64,000 nt of DNA. It comes from Methanococcoides sp. EBM-47. GTDB taxonomy: Archaea; Halobacteriota; Methanosarcinia; Methanosarcinales; Methanosarcinaceae. Under the pieces are notes generated by a model that worked only from the letters and a program-made list of their open reading frames with translations, was not told where the DNA came from and did not search any database. Below, one piece after another: positions 17,337 through 25,522 of this stretch; the first letter of the stretch is position 1, and every line of letters starts with the position of its first letter. The translations under genes and the position numbers were made by a program. Location of the stretch: positions 62,001 through 126,000 of the forward strand of contig MPPA01000022.1 of NCBI GenBank assembly GCA_001896725.1, read 5' to 3'.

Positions 17337-18356
17337 CTATTCCAAACCATAGTATTCATCTCTGGCAGCCACAAATGCCCTGATCTTCTCAATGGGAGTA
17401 TGCGGAGCAATCCCACAACCAGGGGCAAGTATGCCAACTCCATTCTCAATGCATTGTTTTGCTTCTTTTTTGATCTCTTCAGGTGTTTTTTCCAGCAATG
17501 TAAAGACAGGAGATACATTACCTATAAGGCAAGCTCTACCTGCGACTACCTGGTTTGCATAGGCAAGATTCACTTTCTCCTCTATGCTCAGTCCTTCAAA
17601 ACCAGAATCTGCCATCTTGTCCAGGATCTCTGTAGCATCTCCGCAAAGATGAAGGATCGTATGTCCTTTGAGGTCCTCTATGATAGACCTGTAATGAGGC
17701 AATATCATGGGTTCGAACAGCGGAGGGGGAAACAGATCAGGACCTGCCTCTGAATCTATTATCACCACCGCGTCCACTCCTCTGTCAAATAGGGCATTCG
17801 CATATCTTGTGCAAGCACTGGTACCCAGTACCAGTAGTTCTTCGAGAACTTCAGGCGCAGTGATGCACCACATCAGATAGTTGTTCACACCACACAGACA
17901 ACAGGCAATAGCAGCAGGGCCCAATATACCAGCAATTACAGGAACGTCATCTGAGAGCCTGCTTTTTACAATATCAGTAGCCTGTAGGATCGTCTTTATC
18001 CTTCTGCTCTCAAGCAGATCATCAGGTACTGACATGCTGGCAACATCCTTCTTTTCCTTGCATGGGAAATCGATTATTTGTGGCTGAGCATCCAGGGTTC
18101 CCTCTTTAATGGTACAACCAAGGGTCTCAGGCATCACTGTGTTGCAAAAAGGGTATCTTACTGCTTCAAGTCCTATTACCTCGTGTGCTGCAATAGCTAG
18201 GGTTGCCATCTTCTCAGGGTCATAATGTGCATCAGGCCATTTCGCACCTGTCATTTCCATGAGCTCTACAATTCCTGTCTGTGTTACAGAACAGACTGGC
18301 ACTTTATCAACATCTTTCCTTTCAAGAGAAGCAATGAAACGCTGCTTTAAAGTCAT
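17337..18356 (-). CDS. mtaA: Methylcobamide:CoM methyltransferase, MtaA type
   Basis: A 339-residue zinc enzyme of the MtaA/CmuA (UroD-like) family that moves the methyl group from a corrinoid protein to coenzyme M. Zinc ligands are H236 and C238 in 'LHLCGD' and C314 in 'APGCGIAP'. The start 'MTLKQRF' and the 'VPVCSVTQTGIVELM' stretch (about 19-33) resemble methanol-specific MtaA more than methylamine-specific MtbA, from memory; a paralogue for another methyl donor cannot be excluded. No mtaBC or mtb genes are in the window, so this copy is detached from its corrinoid partner. An inverted repeat lies just upstream. Confidence 0.85.
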   Translation of the reverse strand: MTLKQRFIASLERKDVDKVPVCSVTQTGIVELMEMTGAKWPDAHYDPEKMATLAIAAHEVIGLEAVRYPFCNTVMPETLGCTIKEGTLDAQPQIIDFPCKEKKDVASMSVPDDLLESRRIKTILQATDIVKSRLSDDVPVIAGILGPAAIACCLCGVNNYLMWCITAPEVLEELLVLGTSACTRYANALFDRGVDAVVIIDSEAGPDLFPPPLFEPMILPHYRSIIEDLKGHTILHLCGDATEILDKMADSGFEGLSIEEKVNLAYANQVVAGRACLIGNVSPVFTLLEKTPEEIKKEAKQCIENGVGILAPGCGIAPHTPIEKIRAFVAARDEYYGLE

Positions 18357-18377
18357 GTCCGACAGAATAGGTCCCCC

Positions 18378-18409
18378 ATAATGATATATGTTCTATCCTG
18401 TATCATTAT
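18378..18409 (-). promoter_or_regulatory. Inverted repeat in the mtaA leader
   Basis: ATAATGATA (18378-18386) and TATCATTAT (18401-18409) are perfectly complementary 9-base arms separated by 14 bases, 22-53 bases before the mtaA ATG. It could be a regulator site or a leader hairpin. A TTTATTAA-like TATA box lies just beyond on the minus strand (about 18415-18425). Confidence 0.5.
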
Positions 18410-18632
18410 TCTCTGATAATTAATAAAGCAATTGTATCAGCATATTTTGAGCATTCTACTTCTATGAATGTAGAGGATATCGATGCTGAATGTATGGATG
18501 CTGCTATTTTCATGCCAATACATATTGTATCCTAGCCTTGCATCTTTTCTGGACCTTTATTTGTATTCCCAGGTCAACACCGGAACAAAACAAGTGAATG
18601 GTAACGAACCTATAACTATACAACGTGGTCAA

Positions 18633-18707
18633 TGGGGCCGTGGAGATTCGAACTCCAGTCACTAGACCCCCAGTCTAGTAGGATGGTCCAGGCTACCCTA
18701 CGGCCCC
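18633..18707 (-). tRNA. tRNA-Pro (anticodon GGG)
   Basis: Read on the minus strand, 75 bases fold as a cloverleaf: acceptor GGGGCCG (18701-18707) with CGGCCCC (18634-18640) and discriminator A at 18633; D arm GGGT/ATCC; anticodon stem CTAGA/TCTAG enclosing loop CTGGGGG, so anticodon GGG; T arm TGGAG-TTCGAAT-CTCCA. CCA is not encoded. No intron is present. It lies 18 bases beyond the end of ribB. Confidence 0.95.
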
Positions 18708-18725
18708 TTTAGGGATAGGCATACA

Positions 18726-19487
18726 CTAATGTACATTGTAGTATATCTCTTTTTCCGATGGGAAAGATGTGGCTGTGGTCCAGATATTGTATGCTTCTAT
18801 GACCTCAGAGCCTTCAATGAATATCATTCCGTGCTTTTCAGCATAGGTTTTCGCATCCTCTTTTGACAAGGCCCTGCCCATGTTGTCATCCAGCATCTCA
18901 CACACCACCATAGCTGGTGTGACATTGGCTATCTTGGCAAGGGCAATTGATAGTTCGGTCTGTCCCTGCCTCTCTTTTAGCAGCCCTTTTGCTGCTCTTA
19001 GGGTTGCCACATGACCAGGAGTACGGAATTCAGAACCAAAGTTTACTTTTTTTCCGGCAAGAACATTTTCTACAATATCTCCTAGTTTCTTTATTGTAAT
19101 AGCCCTGTCATTGTCTGGAATACCTGTGCGAGTATCTCTGTGGTTCACCCAGATAGAAAAAGAAGAACGTGAGTCGTATCGAAGGTCTCCCCTCTTTTCC
19201 ACAGTAACTCCAAGGGTACTGCTACACTCATGTGCGGCACGCATCACTTCGGCTAAAAAAGGCAGGTCCAGTTCTTCACATGCCACTGGGTCCAAGGCTA
19301 CACATATCAAGCCTCCTCCGTCCTTACGCATGCGTTTCACGTCCTCTGGCCTCACTGCCTGAGCAAGGATCGTAAGGTCAGTTTCAGCTTCCCTGCCCTC
19401 TGTATCAAAAAGCAGGAACATCTTACCTTGTCTTATGGCATCTATCGCCTTTAATATGTTATTGCTGTATCCTTGCATGCCTGTCAT
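18726..19487 (-). CDS. ribB: 3,4-dihydroxy-2-butanone 4-phosphate synthase
   Basis: RibB converts ribulose 5-phosphate to the four-carbon precursor of riboflavin plus formate. Family motifs: 'FLLFDTEGREAETDL' (about 24-38, acidic metal-binding loop), 'HECSSTLGVTVEKRGD' (about 82-100 region) and 'FRTPGHVATLRA' (about 154-165). It is monofunctional, without a fused RibA, as in archaea. I start at the ATG at 19487 (253 aa), preceded by GTGAGGT; the in-frame GTG at 19499 overlaps that ribosome-binding site. It overlaps the end of the riboflavin kinase/regulator gene by 29 bases, so the two form an operon. Confidence 0.93.
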   Translation of the reverse strand: MTGMQGYSNNILKAIDAIRQGKMFLLFDTEGREAETDLTILAQAVRPEDVKRMRKDGGGLICVALDPVACEELDLPFLAEVMRAAHECSSTLGVTVEKRGDLRYDSRSSFSIWVNHRDTRTGIPDNDRAITIKKLGDIVENVLAGKKVNFGSEFRTPGHVATLRAAKGLLKERQGQTELSIALAKIANVTPAMVVCEMLDDNMGRALSKEDAKTYAEKHGMIFIEGSEVIEAYNIWTTATSFPSEKEIYYNVH

Positions 19488-20163
19488 TTTGTACCTCACA
19501 TTTGTCTTTTTTTTCTACTACAACTTTCACTTCGTCCCCATTTTCTAAATGAAGTTTTTCCCGGAGGTTTACAGGAGCTATTATCTCCAGCAGATTGGCT
19601 GGATAGTGTGTTCTTTCCGGTATAATGACTGCGCTCTTTATTCCATTTATTCTTATTGGATAGCACTTCCCTGCACCAAAGGTTCGTTCCCCATCGTTGA
19701 AACCCTCTATTATGATTGGTTCTGTGAATTCCATTGGTTGCCGCATTGCAATACTAGCCTCATCTAGTGTTATATTCAAGGTTCCCGGAAAAGGCTGAAA
19801 ACCCAGTTTTTCAGAGAACTGTGACATATATCCATGTTGTGAGATGTAATATTGTCCTTCTCCCAGGCCCGCTATGACCTTGCCCTGTAGTTCGATATTA
19901 GCATTATCCGGAGAGAAAATATGCTGATATTCAGTGTATTCCTTACGCAATAGTTCTATACCACTGCACGTGAGCGTGATCATTTGTCCGCCCCGAACAA
20001 GTTGACGTTCTATGAACTTGTCATCTTCGAGCTGCTTTAGCAACCTTGCTGTGGTCTTGGAACTTGTGGCGGTATACTGTGCAAACTCAGCAGAAGATAT
20101 TTTGATATGCTTTTTGATAGCACCAAGAAGTGCTAGTCTTTTTAAAGGCTCTACAGCATACAT
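19459..20163 (-). CDS. ribK: CTP-dependent riboflavin kinase with N-terminal HTH (RbkR)
   Basis: A 234-residue bifunctional protein. Residues about 1-85 form a winged helix ('FAQYTATSSKTTARLLKQLEDDKFIERQL'); about 95-220 form the archaeal CTP-dependent riboflavin kinase barrel, with 'GLGEGQYYISQHGY' (99-112), 'FQPFPGTLNITLD' (about 121-133) and 'FGAGKCYPIRING' (about 161-173). The kinase makes FMN; the HTH form, known as RbkR, also represses riboflavin genes. ribB overlaps its 3' end, and two identical operator-like repeats lie 15-45 bases upstream of its ATG, so auto-regulation is likely. Both activities are inferred from domain content. Confidence 0.93.
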   Translation of the reverse strand: MYAVEPLKRLALLGAIKKHIKISSAEFAQYTATSSKTTARLLKQLEDDKFIERQLVRGGQMITLTCSGIELLRKEYTEYQHIFSPDNANIELQGKVIAGLGEGQYYISQHGYMSQFSEKLGFQPFPGTLNITLDEASIAMRQPMEFTEPIIIEGFNDGERTFGAGKCYPIRINGIKSAVIIPERTHYPANLLEIIAPVNLREKLHLENGDEVKVVVEKKDKCEVQNDRHARIQQ

Positions 20164-20177
20164 GATAAAAGTCCAAT

Positions 20178-20208
20178 CTCATATTTGAGATGAAGCTCAT
20201 ATTTGAGA
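20178..20208 (-). promoter_or_regulatory. Tandem RbkR-type operator
   Basis: CTCATATTTGAGA occurs twice, at 20178-20190 and 20196-20208, 18 bases apart. Each copy is itself a CTCA-n4-TGAG palindrome. They lie between a TTTATTTA TATA box (about 20210-20220, minus strand) and the ATG at 20163. Position upstream of an HTH-riboflavin kinase gene argues for an auto-regulatory site; binding is inferred. Confidence 0.7.
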
Positions 20209-20352
20209 AGACACATAAATAAAGGTTTTGATAGAGGCCCTTCTACCTTAGCATTCTCAATGACAGCATTAATGAAAAGCGCTGCCCCGCAGAATTGATC
20301 TTGTAGAACACAGAAAGAAAAGAATAAAATATAACAGGAATGAGATAGCATC

Positions 20353-20784
20353 TCATTCATCAAAGACCATGACCTTTTTCATAACATCTTTTGGTTTTAT
20401 TTTGTTGACGACATCCATACCCTCAATGACCTGACCAAATACTGTATGAACTCCATCAAGATGAGGTTGGGGCGAGTGGGTGATAAAGAACTGGCTTCCA
20501 CCTGTGTCCTTACCAGCATGTGCCATGGAAAGGGCCCCTTTGCCATGTTTGCGGGGATTGCCTTTTGTTTCGCATTTAATGGTATAACCAGGACCACCTG
20601 TACCATCTCCTTTTGGACATCCTCCCTGGATAACGAAGTTAGGGATCACTCTGTGGAATGTCAATCCATCATAAAATCCCTGCTTTGCAAGTTTTTCAAA
20701 ATTTGCCACAGTTTTAGGAGCATCCTTTTCGAACAATTCCAGAACAATATTGCCTTTCTCGGTCTCGATGATAGCTTTTTTCAT
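20353..20784 (-). CDS. Cyclophilin-type peptidyl-prolyl cis-trans isomerase
   Basis: A compact 143-residue cyclophilin that catalyses proline isomerisation during protein folding. Active-site sequences: '[13 protein letters not shown]' (about 43-55, catalytic Arg), '[20 protein letters not shown]' (about 83-102) and '[16 protein letters not shown]' (about 108-123). There is no signal peptide, so it is cytoplasmic. It is divergent from the pilin-like operon and separated from ribK by about 190 bases; it stands alone. Confidence 0.95.
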   Translation of the reverse strand: MKKAIIETEKGNIVLELFEKDAPKTVANFEKLAKQGFYDGLTFHRVIPNFVIQGGCPKGDGTGGPGYTIKCETKGNPRKHGKGALSMAHAGKDTGGSQFFITHSPQPHLDGVHTVFGQVIEGMDVVNKIKPKDVMKKVMVFDE

Positions 20785-20941
20785 TATTCCACCTTATTCC
20801 ATCTGGTTAAAGGACGGGATCGATTTAAGGGTTTCTGTACCATTTTTTCAAAACATTTCATTATAATATAAACATTTTTAATAAATCTGGGTACATTTGC
20901 AATAACGTTGAGTAAAACTCCATTAGTATTTAAGTCACAAT

Positions 20942-20953
20942 ATTTTTATAAAA
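20942..20953 (+). promoter_or_regulatory. TATA box of the pilin-like operon
   Basis: ATTTTTATAAAA lies about 21 bases before the ATG at 20974. With the usual archaeal box-to-start distance of about 25 bases, transcription would begin almost at the ATG, so the first gene is probably leaderless. Confidence 0.6.
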
Positions 20954-20973
20954 GAAATTACATAATAAATCTA

Positions 20974-21945
20974 ATGGATGATAGAGGTCAGATTGCCATG
21001 GACTTCCTGTTAGGGGTTTCATTGGTGCTCATTGCTGTAGGTTTTACAGTTCAGTTCGTTCCTAGTATTTTTCTCTCCGGTTCAGCTGGAGAGGATAAGC
21101 TTGGCTATGCTGCATATCGTACATCCTGCATCCTTGCAGAAGACCCCGGATGGTGGTCAAATAACAGTGAAAATGATACTTCCTGGGAGTACCACACCGA
21201 AAATGTGCAACGTATAGGGCTGGCAATGGATGATGATATCAAATCCAGGCTAACAGAAACCCCAAATATGATCTCAAAAGATAAACTGATCCAGTTCAAA
21301 GAACTAAGTAGATCAAATGAAAATGAATTTATACGTAAGCTTGGGCTTTTTGATAGTATCAATGGTAAACAAATGAACTATGGATATAACATCTCATTTT
21401 TACGCGATGGGCAGCCAGTGATACTAAACAATTCTACCATGGTCATAGGCGGTTCATTAGGTCTGGGCCAGAACATGGCAAAGATGACAAGGATAGTGTT
21501 GCTTGAAACAGGTAATATTTCTGTTTTTGATGGCAGATATCTTAATAGGTATGCAGGAAATGAAAATATAGCAAATATCAGCATTATCGGGCCAGTGACA
21601 GAGAATATTACCATACAGATAACCAATTTCAATACCTCAGGCCCCAATGCTGCATTCACCAGTGCTAGCCTGGATGATTCAATCTTACTTCAATCTGGAA
21701 ATTATACTATACAGAAAAGATCACTTTATGGGAACTTTGATCCATATGTGAGCCCTGATGGGATACTGGATAATGATAGCTTAATGATAGACCTTAATAG
21801 TAGTCTTATCTCTTCGAACACATCTTATCAATTGAAACTTACTTTTGAAGACATATCTTTCTCAGGTTCATCTCATTTTTCAAGCTATAATGACAACATT
21901 GAAAAGAGATACGAACCTGCTTTGCTCGTAGTGGAGGTGTGGTAA
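20974..21945 (+). CDS. Prepilin-like protein 1 (DUF7287-like)
   Basis: A 323-residue protein with a class III signal peptide: 'MDDRGQIAMDF', in which cleavage between G and Q by a FlaK/PibD-type peptidase is expected, followed by a hydrophobic helix (about 9-30). The rest is extracellular and contains many N-x-S/T sequons. It resembles the first protein of haloarchaeal pseudopilin clusters (DUF7287), judged by the N-terminus only. I start at the ATG at 20974; the frame extends upstream through the promoter. It is the first of five genes that overlap end to end. Confidence 0.75.
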   Translation: MDDRGQIAMDFLLGVSLVLIAVGFTVQFVPSIFLSGSAGEDKLGYAAYRTSCILAEDPGWWSNNSENDTSWEYHTENVQRIGLAMDDDIKSRLTETPNMISKDKLIQFKELSRSNENEFIRKLGLFDSINGKQMNYGYNISFLRDGQPVILNNSTMVIGGSLGLGQNMAKMTRIVLLETGNISVFDGRYLNRYAGNENIANISIIGPVTENITIQITNFNTSGPNAAFTSASLDDSILLQSGNYTIQKRSLYGNFDPYVSPDGILDNDSLMIDLNSSLISSNTSYQLKLTFEDISFSGSSHFSSYNDNIEKRYEPALLVVEVW

Positions 21946-22454
21946 TGGATGATAAAGCTCAACTCCAGACATTAGAGGGACTTGGAGCAGCTTTACTCAT
22001 AACAATGACAATTCTATTCATCACTCAAAGTTCTACGGTAATGACCCCTCAAAATGAGATGATGCTTGATGTCCAACTTGAGCAAATGGCATATGATGCT
22101 CTCACTTTAATGGACGTTGCTCCATCTTATGCAATAGCTGCCAATCTTACAGAATGTGTTTCAGGTTGGAATATGGAAGATGCTACAATGGGCGAAAGTA
22201 CTTTACCTCTTTTAGATAGTGAACTTTCTACATTGCTACAGGGATTATTGTACAATGTAGACATATCCTATGTACAAAATGGCAACCTTATCACTAATAA
22301 TACCATTCTGCACGGTCATCCTACAGAAGATGCGGCAGTCGCACGCAGGACCATTATGCTCACTAATCATACAGTTGCTGCAGCTAATGGGAATTGGTCA
22401 CTTGCATCTGGACTTCAGATGGTGGAGGTGAGGCTCACAGTATGGCAGATTTAA
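21945..22454 (+). CDS. Prepilin-like protein 2 (DUF7288-like)
   Basis: A 169-residue protein starting at the ATG that overlaps the previous stop by one base (TAATG), with GGAGGTG just upstream. 'MDDKAQLQTLEGLGAALLITM' is a class III prepilin-like leader: K-A/Q-L-Q-T-L-E then a hydrophobic segment (about 10-28). The following 140 residues are predicted extracellular. The 'Q-x-x-T-L-E-G' opening matches haloarchaeal DUF7288 proteins, which occupy the same second position in comparable clusters (from memory). Likely a minor pilin-like subunit. Confidence 0.7.
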   Translation: MDDKAQLQTLEGLGAALLITMTILFITQSSTVMTPQNEMMLDVQLEQMAYDALTLMDVAPSYAIAANLTECVSGWNMEDATMGESTLPLLDSELSTLLQGLLYNVDISYVQNGNLITNNTILHGHPTEDAAVARRTIMLTNHTVAAANGNWSLASGLQMVEVRLTVWQI

Positions 22455-22903
22455 CAGATAATACTTCAGGACAACTGATCATTCTTTCAGGTTTTGTGCT
22501 TTGCTTTTCACTGGTAGCTCTTGCGATGCTGGTAAATCAGACGATGATCTCAGGTTATCATTCATCTAATGCAGTGCTGGAGTTCCCTAAACACCAGATC
22601 AGGGACATCACATCACAGACAAGGGAAAGCTGTGTGTACATTACAGAACTTGCTATTGAGCTTAACCAGAGCAATAACAAGAGCATAGAGGAAAATTATC
22701 ATCTCCTTTTTAAGGACTATGCAGAGCAGATGGCAACGCTATATGCAGGCCATGGAGAAGAGGTCACTCTTTCAAGTCCTATTGACAATGGATCAATTAC
22801 AAATAATAATTTGAATATCAGTACTGTATGGGTCAATATAACATATAACAACGGTATGACGTATTATTCTTCTGAACCAGAGATCATTGAGGTGAGGGCA
22901 TGA
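22442..22903 (+). CDS. Prepilin-like protein 3 (DUF7261-like)
   Basis: A 153-residue protein. The ATG at 22442 has GGAGGTGAGG 8-17 bases upstream and overlaps the previous gene by 13 bases; a longer frame from 22394 is not needed. 'NTSGQLIILSGFVLCFSLVALAML' is a short polar leader, a G/Q junction and a hydrophobic helix (about 10-30), then a soluble region with N-x-S/T sequons. This looks like the DUF7261 type of haloarchaea. Predicted to be membrane-anchored or assembled into a pilus-like filament. Confidence 0.7.
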   Translation: MADLTDNTSGQLIILSGFVLCFSLVALAMLVNQTMISGYHSSNAVLEFPKHQIRDITSQTRESCVYITELAIELNQSNNKSIEENYHLLFKDYAEQMATLYAGHGEEVTLSSPIDNGSITNNNLNISTVWVNITYNNGMTYYSSEPEIIEVRA

Positions 22904-23340
22904 AAAATCTGTTCAGAAATGAGAATGCTGTCTCTATTACCCTGGAATATATCATGTTCTCAATGTTATTCTTAACCCTTTTTGTTCTGTTGTACATGAG
23001 TTTTGGTGATATGCTGGTGAAAGGGCCAAAAGAAACAGTGGTCCAGAACGAGTTCAGTGATATTGGTAACATGCTGAGCACTCTAGTTACGGATATGTAT
23101 CTTGTCCTTCCGGAAAACGGTGTGATCGAGTCTGATTACATGATACCTTCTCAAGTAGGCGGTGACCCTTACACCATTGATGCCACTCCTGCCAGTACAG
23201 ATCAGATATTTGAAATGAGATCTTCCTCGGGTAAGGAAACAAGTGTTACAATAAGTGGTATAGCGACTACAATTCTTATCAATGGTACGGTTTCAAGCAG
23301 TGATATTAATCACAGGATAAGCTATGACTCAAGAAAATAG
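22900..23340 (+). CDS. Prepilin-like protein 4 (DUF7266-like)
   Basis: A 146-residue protein whose ATG overlaps the previous stop (ATGA), preceded by GAGGTGAGG. 'FRNENAVSITLEYIMFSMLFLTLFVLLY' has the prepilin pattern A/V-S-x-x-x-E then a hydrophobic helix (about 12-33). The remaining 110 residues are predicted extracellular. It resembles haloarchaeal DUF7266 by position and N-terminus. Very tight spacing means it is made with its neighbours. Confidence 0.7.
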   Translation: MKNLFRNENAVSITLEYIMFSMLFLTLFVLLYMSFGDMLVKGPKETVVQNEFSDIGNMLSTLVTDMYLVLPENGVIESDYMIPSQVGGDPYTIDATPASTDQIFEMRSSSGKETSVTISGIATTILINGTVSSSDINHRISYDSRK

Positions 23341-24067
23341 AAGTGATGCTGCCGTCTCAGAGACAGTGGGATTTATATTGATGTTCTCCATCGTGATATT
23401 GTCGATGAGCATGATCTATATATTAGGATTCCCTATCCTGCAAGAACATATTGAATCCAGTGTATTTGAGAATGCTCAGCAGAGTTTCTTTGTTTTGCAA
23501 AGTGATATGAAAAGGGTTGCATTTGAACAGGTACCTGTAAAGACAATGAAGATCAAGTTGCATTCTTCAACTTTGTCCATTGATGACAGTTCCTCAATAG
23601 AGATCAAGTATAACGGTACTTACACTAATGATATTAAAAAGTATGACACAGGAAATATCGAATTTATCAAGAACGAGAACATACTGACCTATGAAAATGG
23701 CGGGCTGTGGATGAAACAACATCCATCTGGATCAATCATGGTATCTAAGCCATCTATCTATACGGGTACGGTCAATGACGAAAACATGACAACCATAGGC
23801 GTCATAAGCGTCCAGGGCCGCCGTTCAACCAGTGGGAACGGGATAGCAAGCATAAACATGGAACACAATTCAAGCGATCTGATAAGATCTTCAGAGAAAG
23901 TGGATGTCAATATAGAAATTAACAGCCCCTATTCCAAGCAGTGGTCCAGATATCTTGAGGAAAATGGTTTTGATATAATCAATTCTAATTCATCAAGTGT
24001 GTCTGCCAAAAGGCTTCAGACGTGGCTTATTGTAAGCAGTCATAAAATTGATGTTTCGCTTATATAA
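23324..24067 (+). CDS. Prepilin-like protein 5 (DUF7289-like)
   Basis: A 247-residue protein overlapping the previous gene by 17 bases. 'RSDAAVSETVGFILMFSIVIL' is close to the archaellin/halo-pilin N-terminus (A-VSE-x-V-G) with a hydrophobic helix at about 12-33. The rest is a beta-rich extracellular domain with several N-x-S/T sites; 'SFFVLQSDMKRVAFEQVP' follows the helix as in DUF7289 proteins. It is the last gene of the operon. No PilB/FlaI-type ATPase, TadC/FlaJ or prepilin peptidase is encoded nearby, so assembly must rely on machinery elsewhere. Confidence 0.72.
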   Translation: MTQENRSDAAVSETVGFILMFSIVILSMSMIYILGFPILQEHIESSVFENAQQSFFVLQSDMKRVAFEQVPVKTMKIKLHSSTLSIDDSSSIEIKYNGTYTNDIKKYDTGNIEFIKNENILTYENGGLWMKQHPSGSIMVSKPSIYTGTVNDENMTTIGVISVQGRRSTSGNGIASINMEHNSSDLIRSSEKVDVNIEINSPYSKQWSRYLEENGFDIINSNSSSVSAKRLQTWLIVSSHKIDVSLI

Positions 24068-24162
24068 TATCGATGCTGATGCTCAAAATGTATTTCAGGA
24101 ACCTCTCCTTAAGTTTCCTTGGATACCATCCGAATAACGATAGGTTTTTATCTGAGTTGGCT

Positions 24163-24197
24163 TATCGTATATTCGATAGTTGCTATATAAATAGCAA
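24163..24197 (+). promoter_or_regulatory. Ferredoxin promoter with two palindromes, one over the TATA box
   Basis: TTGCTAT-ATAA-ATAGCAA (24180-24197) is a perfect 7-base-arm palindrome whose centre is the TATA box. Immediately upstream TATCG-n6-CGATA (24163-24178) is a second one. The ferredoxin ATG is at 24229. Symmetry exactly over the TATA box suggests a repressor that blocks TBP, but no regulator is identified. Confidence 0.55.
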
Positions 24198-24228
24198 TTA
24201 TTGTAATACAAGCATGGAGAGTTAAAAT

Positions 24229-24405
24229 ATGGTTGCAATAATCAATGCTAATGAATGCGTAGGCTGTGGAGCATGTATTGACGAGTGTCCTTCAGAGGCG
24301 ATCTCATTGAATGGTGACAACATTGCAGTAGTCGATGCTGATGAATGCCTGGACTGCGGTGCATGTGTTGATGTGTGCCCGACCAGCGCTGTATCAATGG
24401 AATAA
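24229..24405 (+). CDS. 2[4Fe-4S] ferredoxin
   Basis: A 58-residue bacterial-type ferredoxin too short for routine ORF calls. Two CxxCxxCxxxCP motifs are present: C10, C13, C16, C20-P and C40, C43, C46, C50-P, each ligating one [4Fe-4S] cluster with the fourth Cys completing the partner cluster. GGAGAG lies 8 bases before the ATG. The internal twofold repeat is clear. In methanogens such ferredoxins carry low-potential electrons for CODH/ACS, hydrogenases or Rnf-like complexes. It precedes asd by 59 bases but has its own promoter. Confidence 0.95.
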   Translation: MVAIINANECVGCGACIDECPSEAISLNGDNIAVVDADECLDCGACVDVCPTSAVSME

Positions 24406-24464
24406 GGTATTGATAAATCTTTACTGTTTTTCTGATCTTTTTCTTTTCTTTGAGGTTATACAAT

Positions 24465-25496
24465 ATGGCAGAGCCAATCAGAGCCGGAATATTGGGTGCT
24501 ACAGGAGCTGTCGGACAGAGGTTTATACAAGCACTTGCCGATCATCCATGGTTTGAGATCACTTCCCTTGCTGCTTCAGAAAGGAGTGCTGGGAAAAAGT
24601 ACAAGAATGCAGCTAACTGGAGGCTGGATGTTAAACTTCCGGATGAAGTTTCAGATATGGAAATTGTGCCTGTGGATCCTTCTAAGGTCGATGCAGATAT
24701 TGTTTTTTCTGCACTGCCTTCAAGTCTTGCAAAAAGCGTGGAAACAGATTTCGCAAAAGAGGGTTTTGTTGTGGCAAGCAATGCCTCTGCCCATCGTATG
24801 GATAAAGATGTTCCTCTCGTGGTCCCGGAGGTCAATGCAGATCACCTTGGACTTATAGAAGTTCAGCAGGATAAGAGGGGATGGGATGGATATATAATTA
24901 CCAATCCTAACTGCTCTACGACCATGCTGGTAACTACACTGAAACCTCTCATGAAATTCGGCATTCAGAGTGTGAATGTAGCCACAATGCAGGCCATATC
25001 CGGTGCAGGGTATGAAGGAGTGTCATCAATGGCTATCCTTGATAACGTAATACCCTATATAGGAAGTGAAGAGGAGAAATTGGAAACCGAACCTCTCAAA
25101 CTCCTGGGTGAGTTTAACGGTTCAGAGGTAGTGAATGCCAGTTTCAAACTGAGTGCTGCTTGTAACAGAGTACCTGTTATGGACGGCCACACTGAAATAG
25201 TATGGATCACCATGAAGGACGATCCAACTCCCTCGCAGGTTAGACAGGAATTCCTCAATTTCAATCCTAATTTAGGTGATCTGCCCACAGAGCCTGAAAA
25301 AGTGATCATAGTAAGGGATGAGGCCGACAGGCCGCAACCCCGCCTTGATCGCAACATGGGCAATGGAATGAGTATCAGTGTAGGACGCATAAGAGAAGGC
25401 ATACGTTATGTTCTGATGGGTCATAACACTATTCGTGGAGCAGCTGGTGCCAGTGTACTTAATGCTGAGCTTCTGCACAGACAGGGCAAACTCTGA
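24465..25496 (+). CDS. asd: Aspartate-semialdehyde dehydrogenase
   Basis: A 343-residue NADP-dependent dehydrogenase making aspartate semialdehyde from aspartyl phosphate, the branch point to lysine, threonine and methionine. '[10 protein letters not shown]' (11-20) is the nucleotide loop, C150 in 'NPNCSTT' is the catalytic Cys, and '[12 protein letters not shown]' (about 231-242) contains the substrate-binding His. It belongs to the archaeal/fungal subgroup. I start at the ATG at 24465, with GAGGTT 7 bases upstream; a frame five codons longer has no ribosome-binding site. Confidence 0.95.
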   Translation: MAEPIRAGILGATGAVGQRFIQALADHPWFEITSLAASERSAGKKYKNAANWRLDVKLPDEVSDMEIVPVDPSKVDADIVFSALPSSLAKSVETDFAKEGFVVASNASAHRMDKDVPLVVPEVNADHLGLIEVQQDKRGWDGYIITNPNCSTTMLVTTLKPLMKFGIQSVNVATMQAISGAGYEGVSSMAILDNVIPYIGSEEEKLETEPLKLLGEFNGSEVVNASFKLSAACNRVPVMDGHTEIVWITMKDDPTPSQVRQEFLNFNPNLGDLPTEPEKVIIVRDEADRPQPRLDRNMGNGMSISVGRIREGIRYVLMGHNTIRGAAGASVLNAELLHRQGKL

Positions 25497-25522
25497 TAAC
25501 ATAAAAAAGGTACTGAGTGAAT

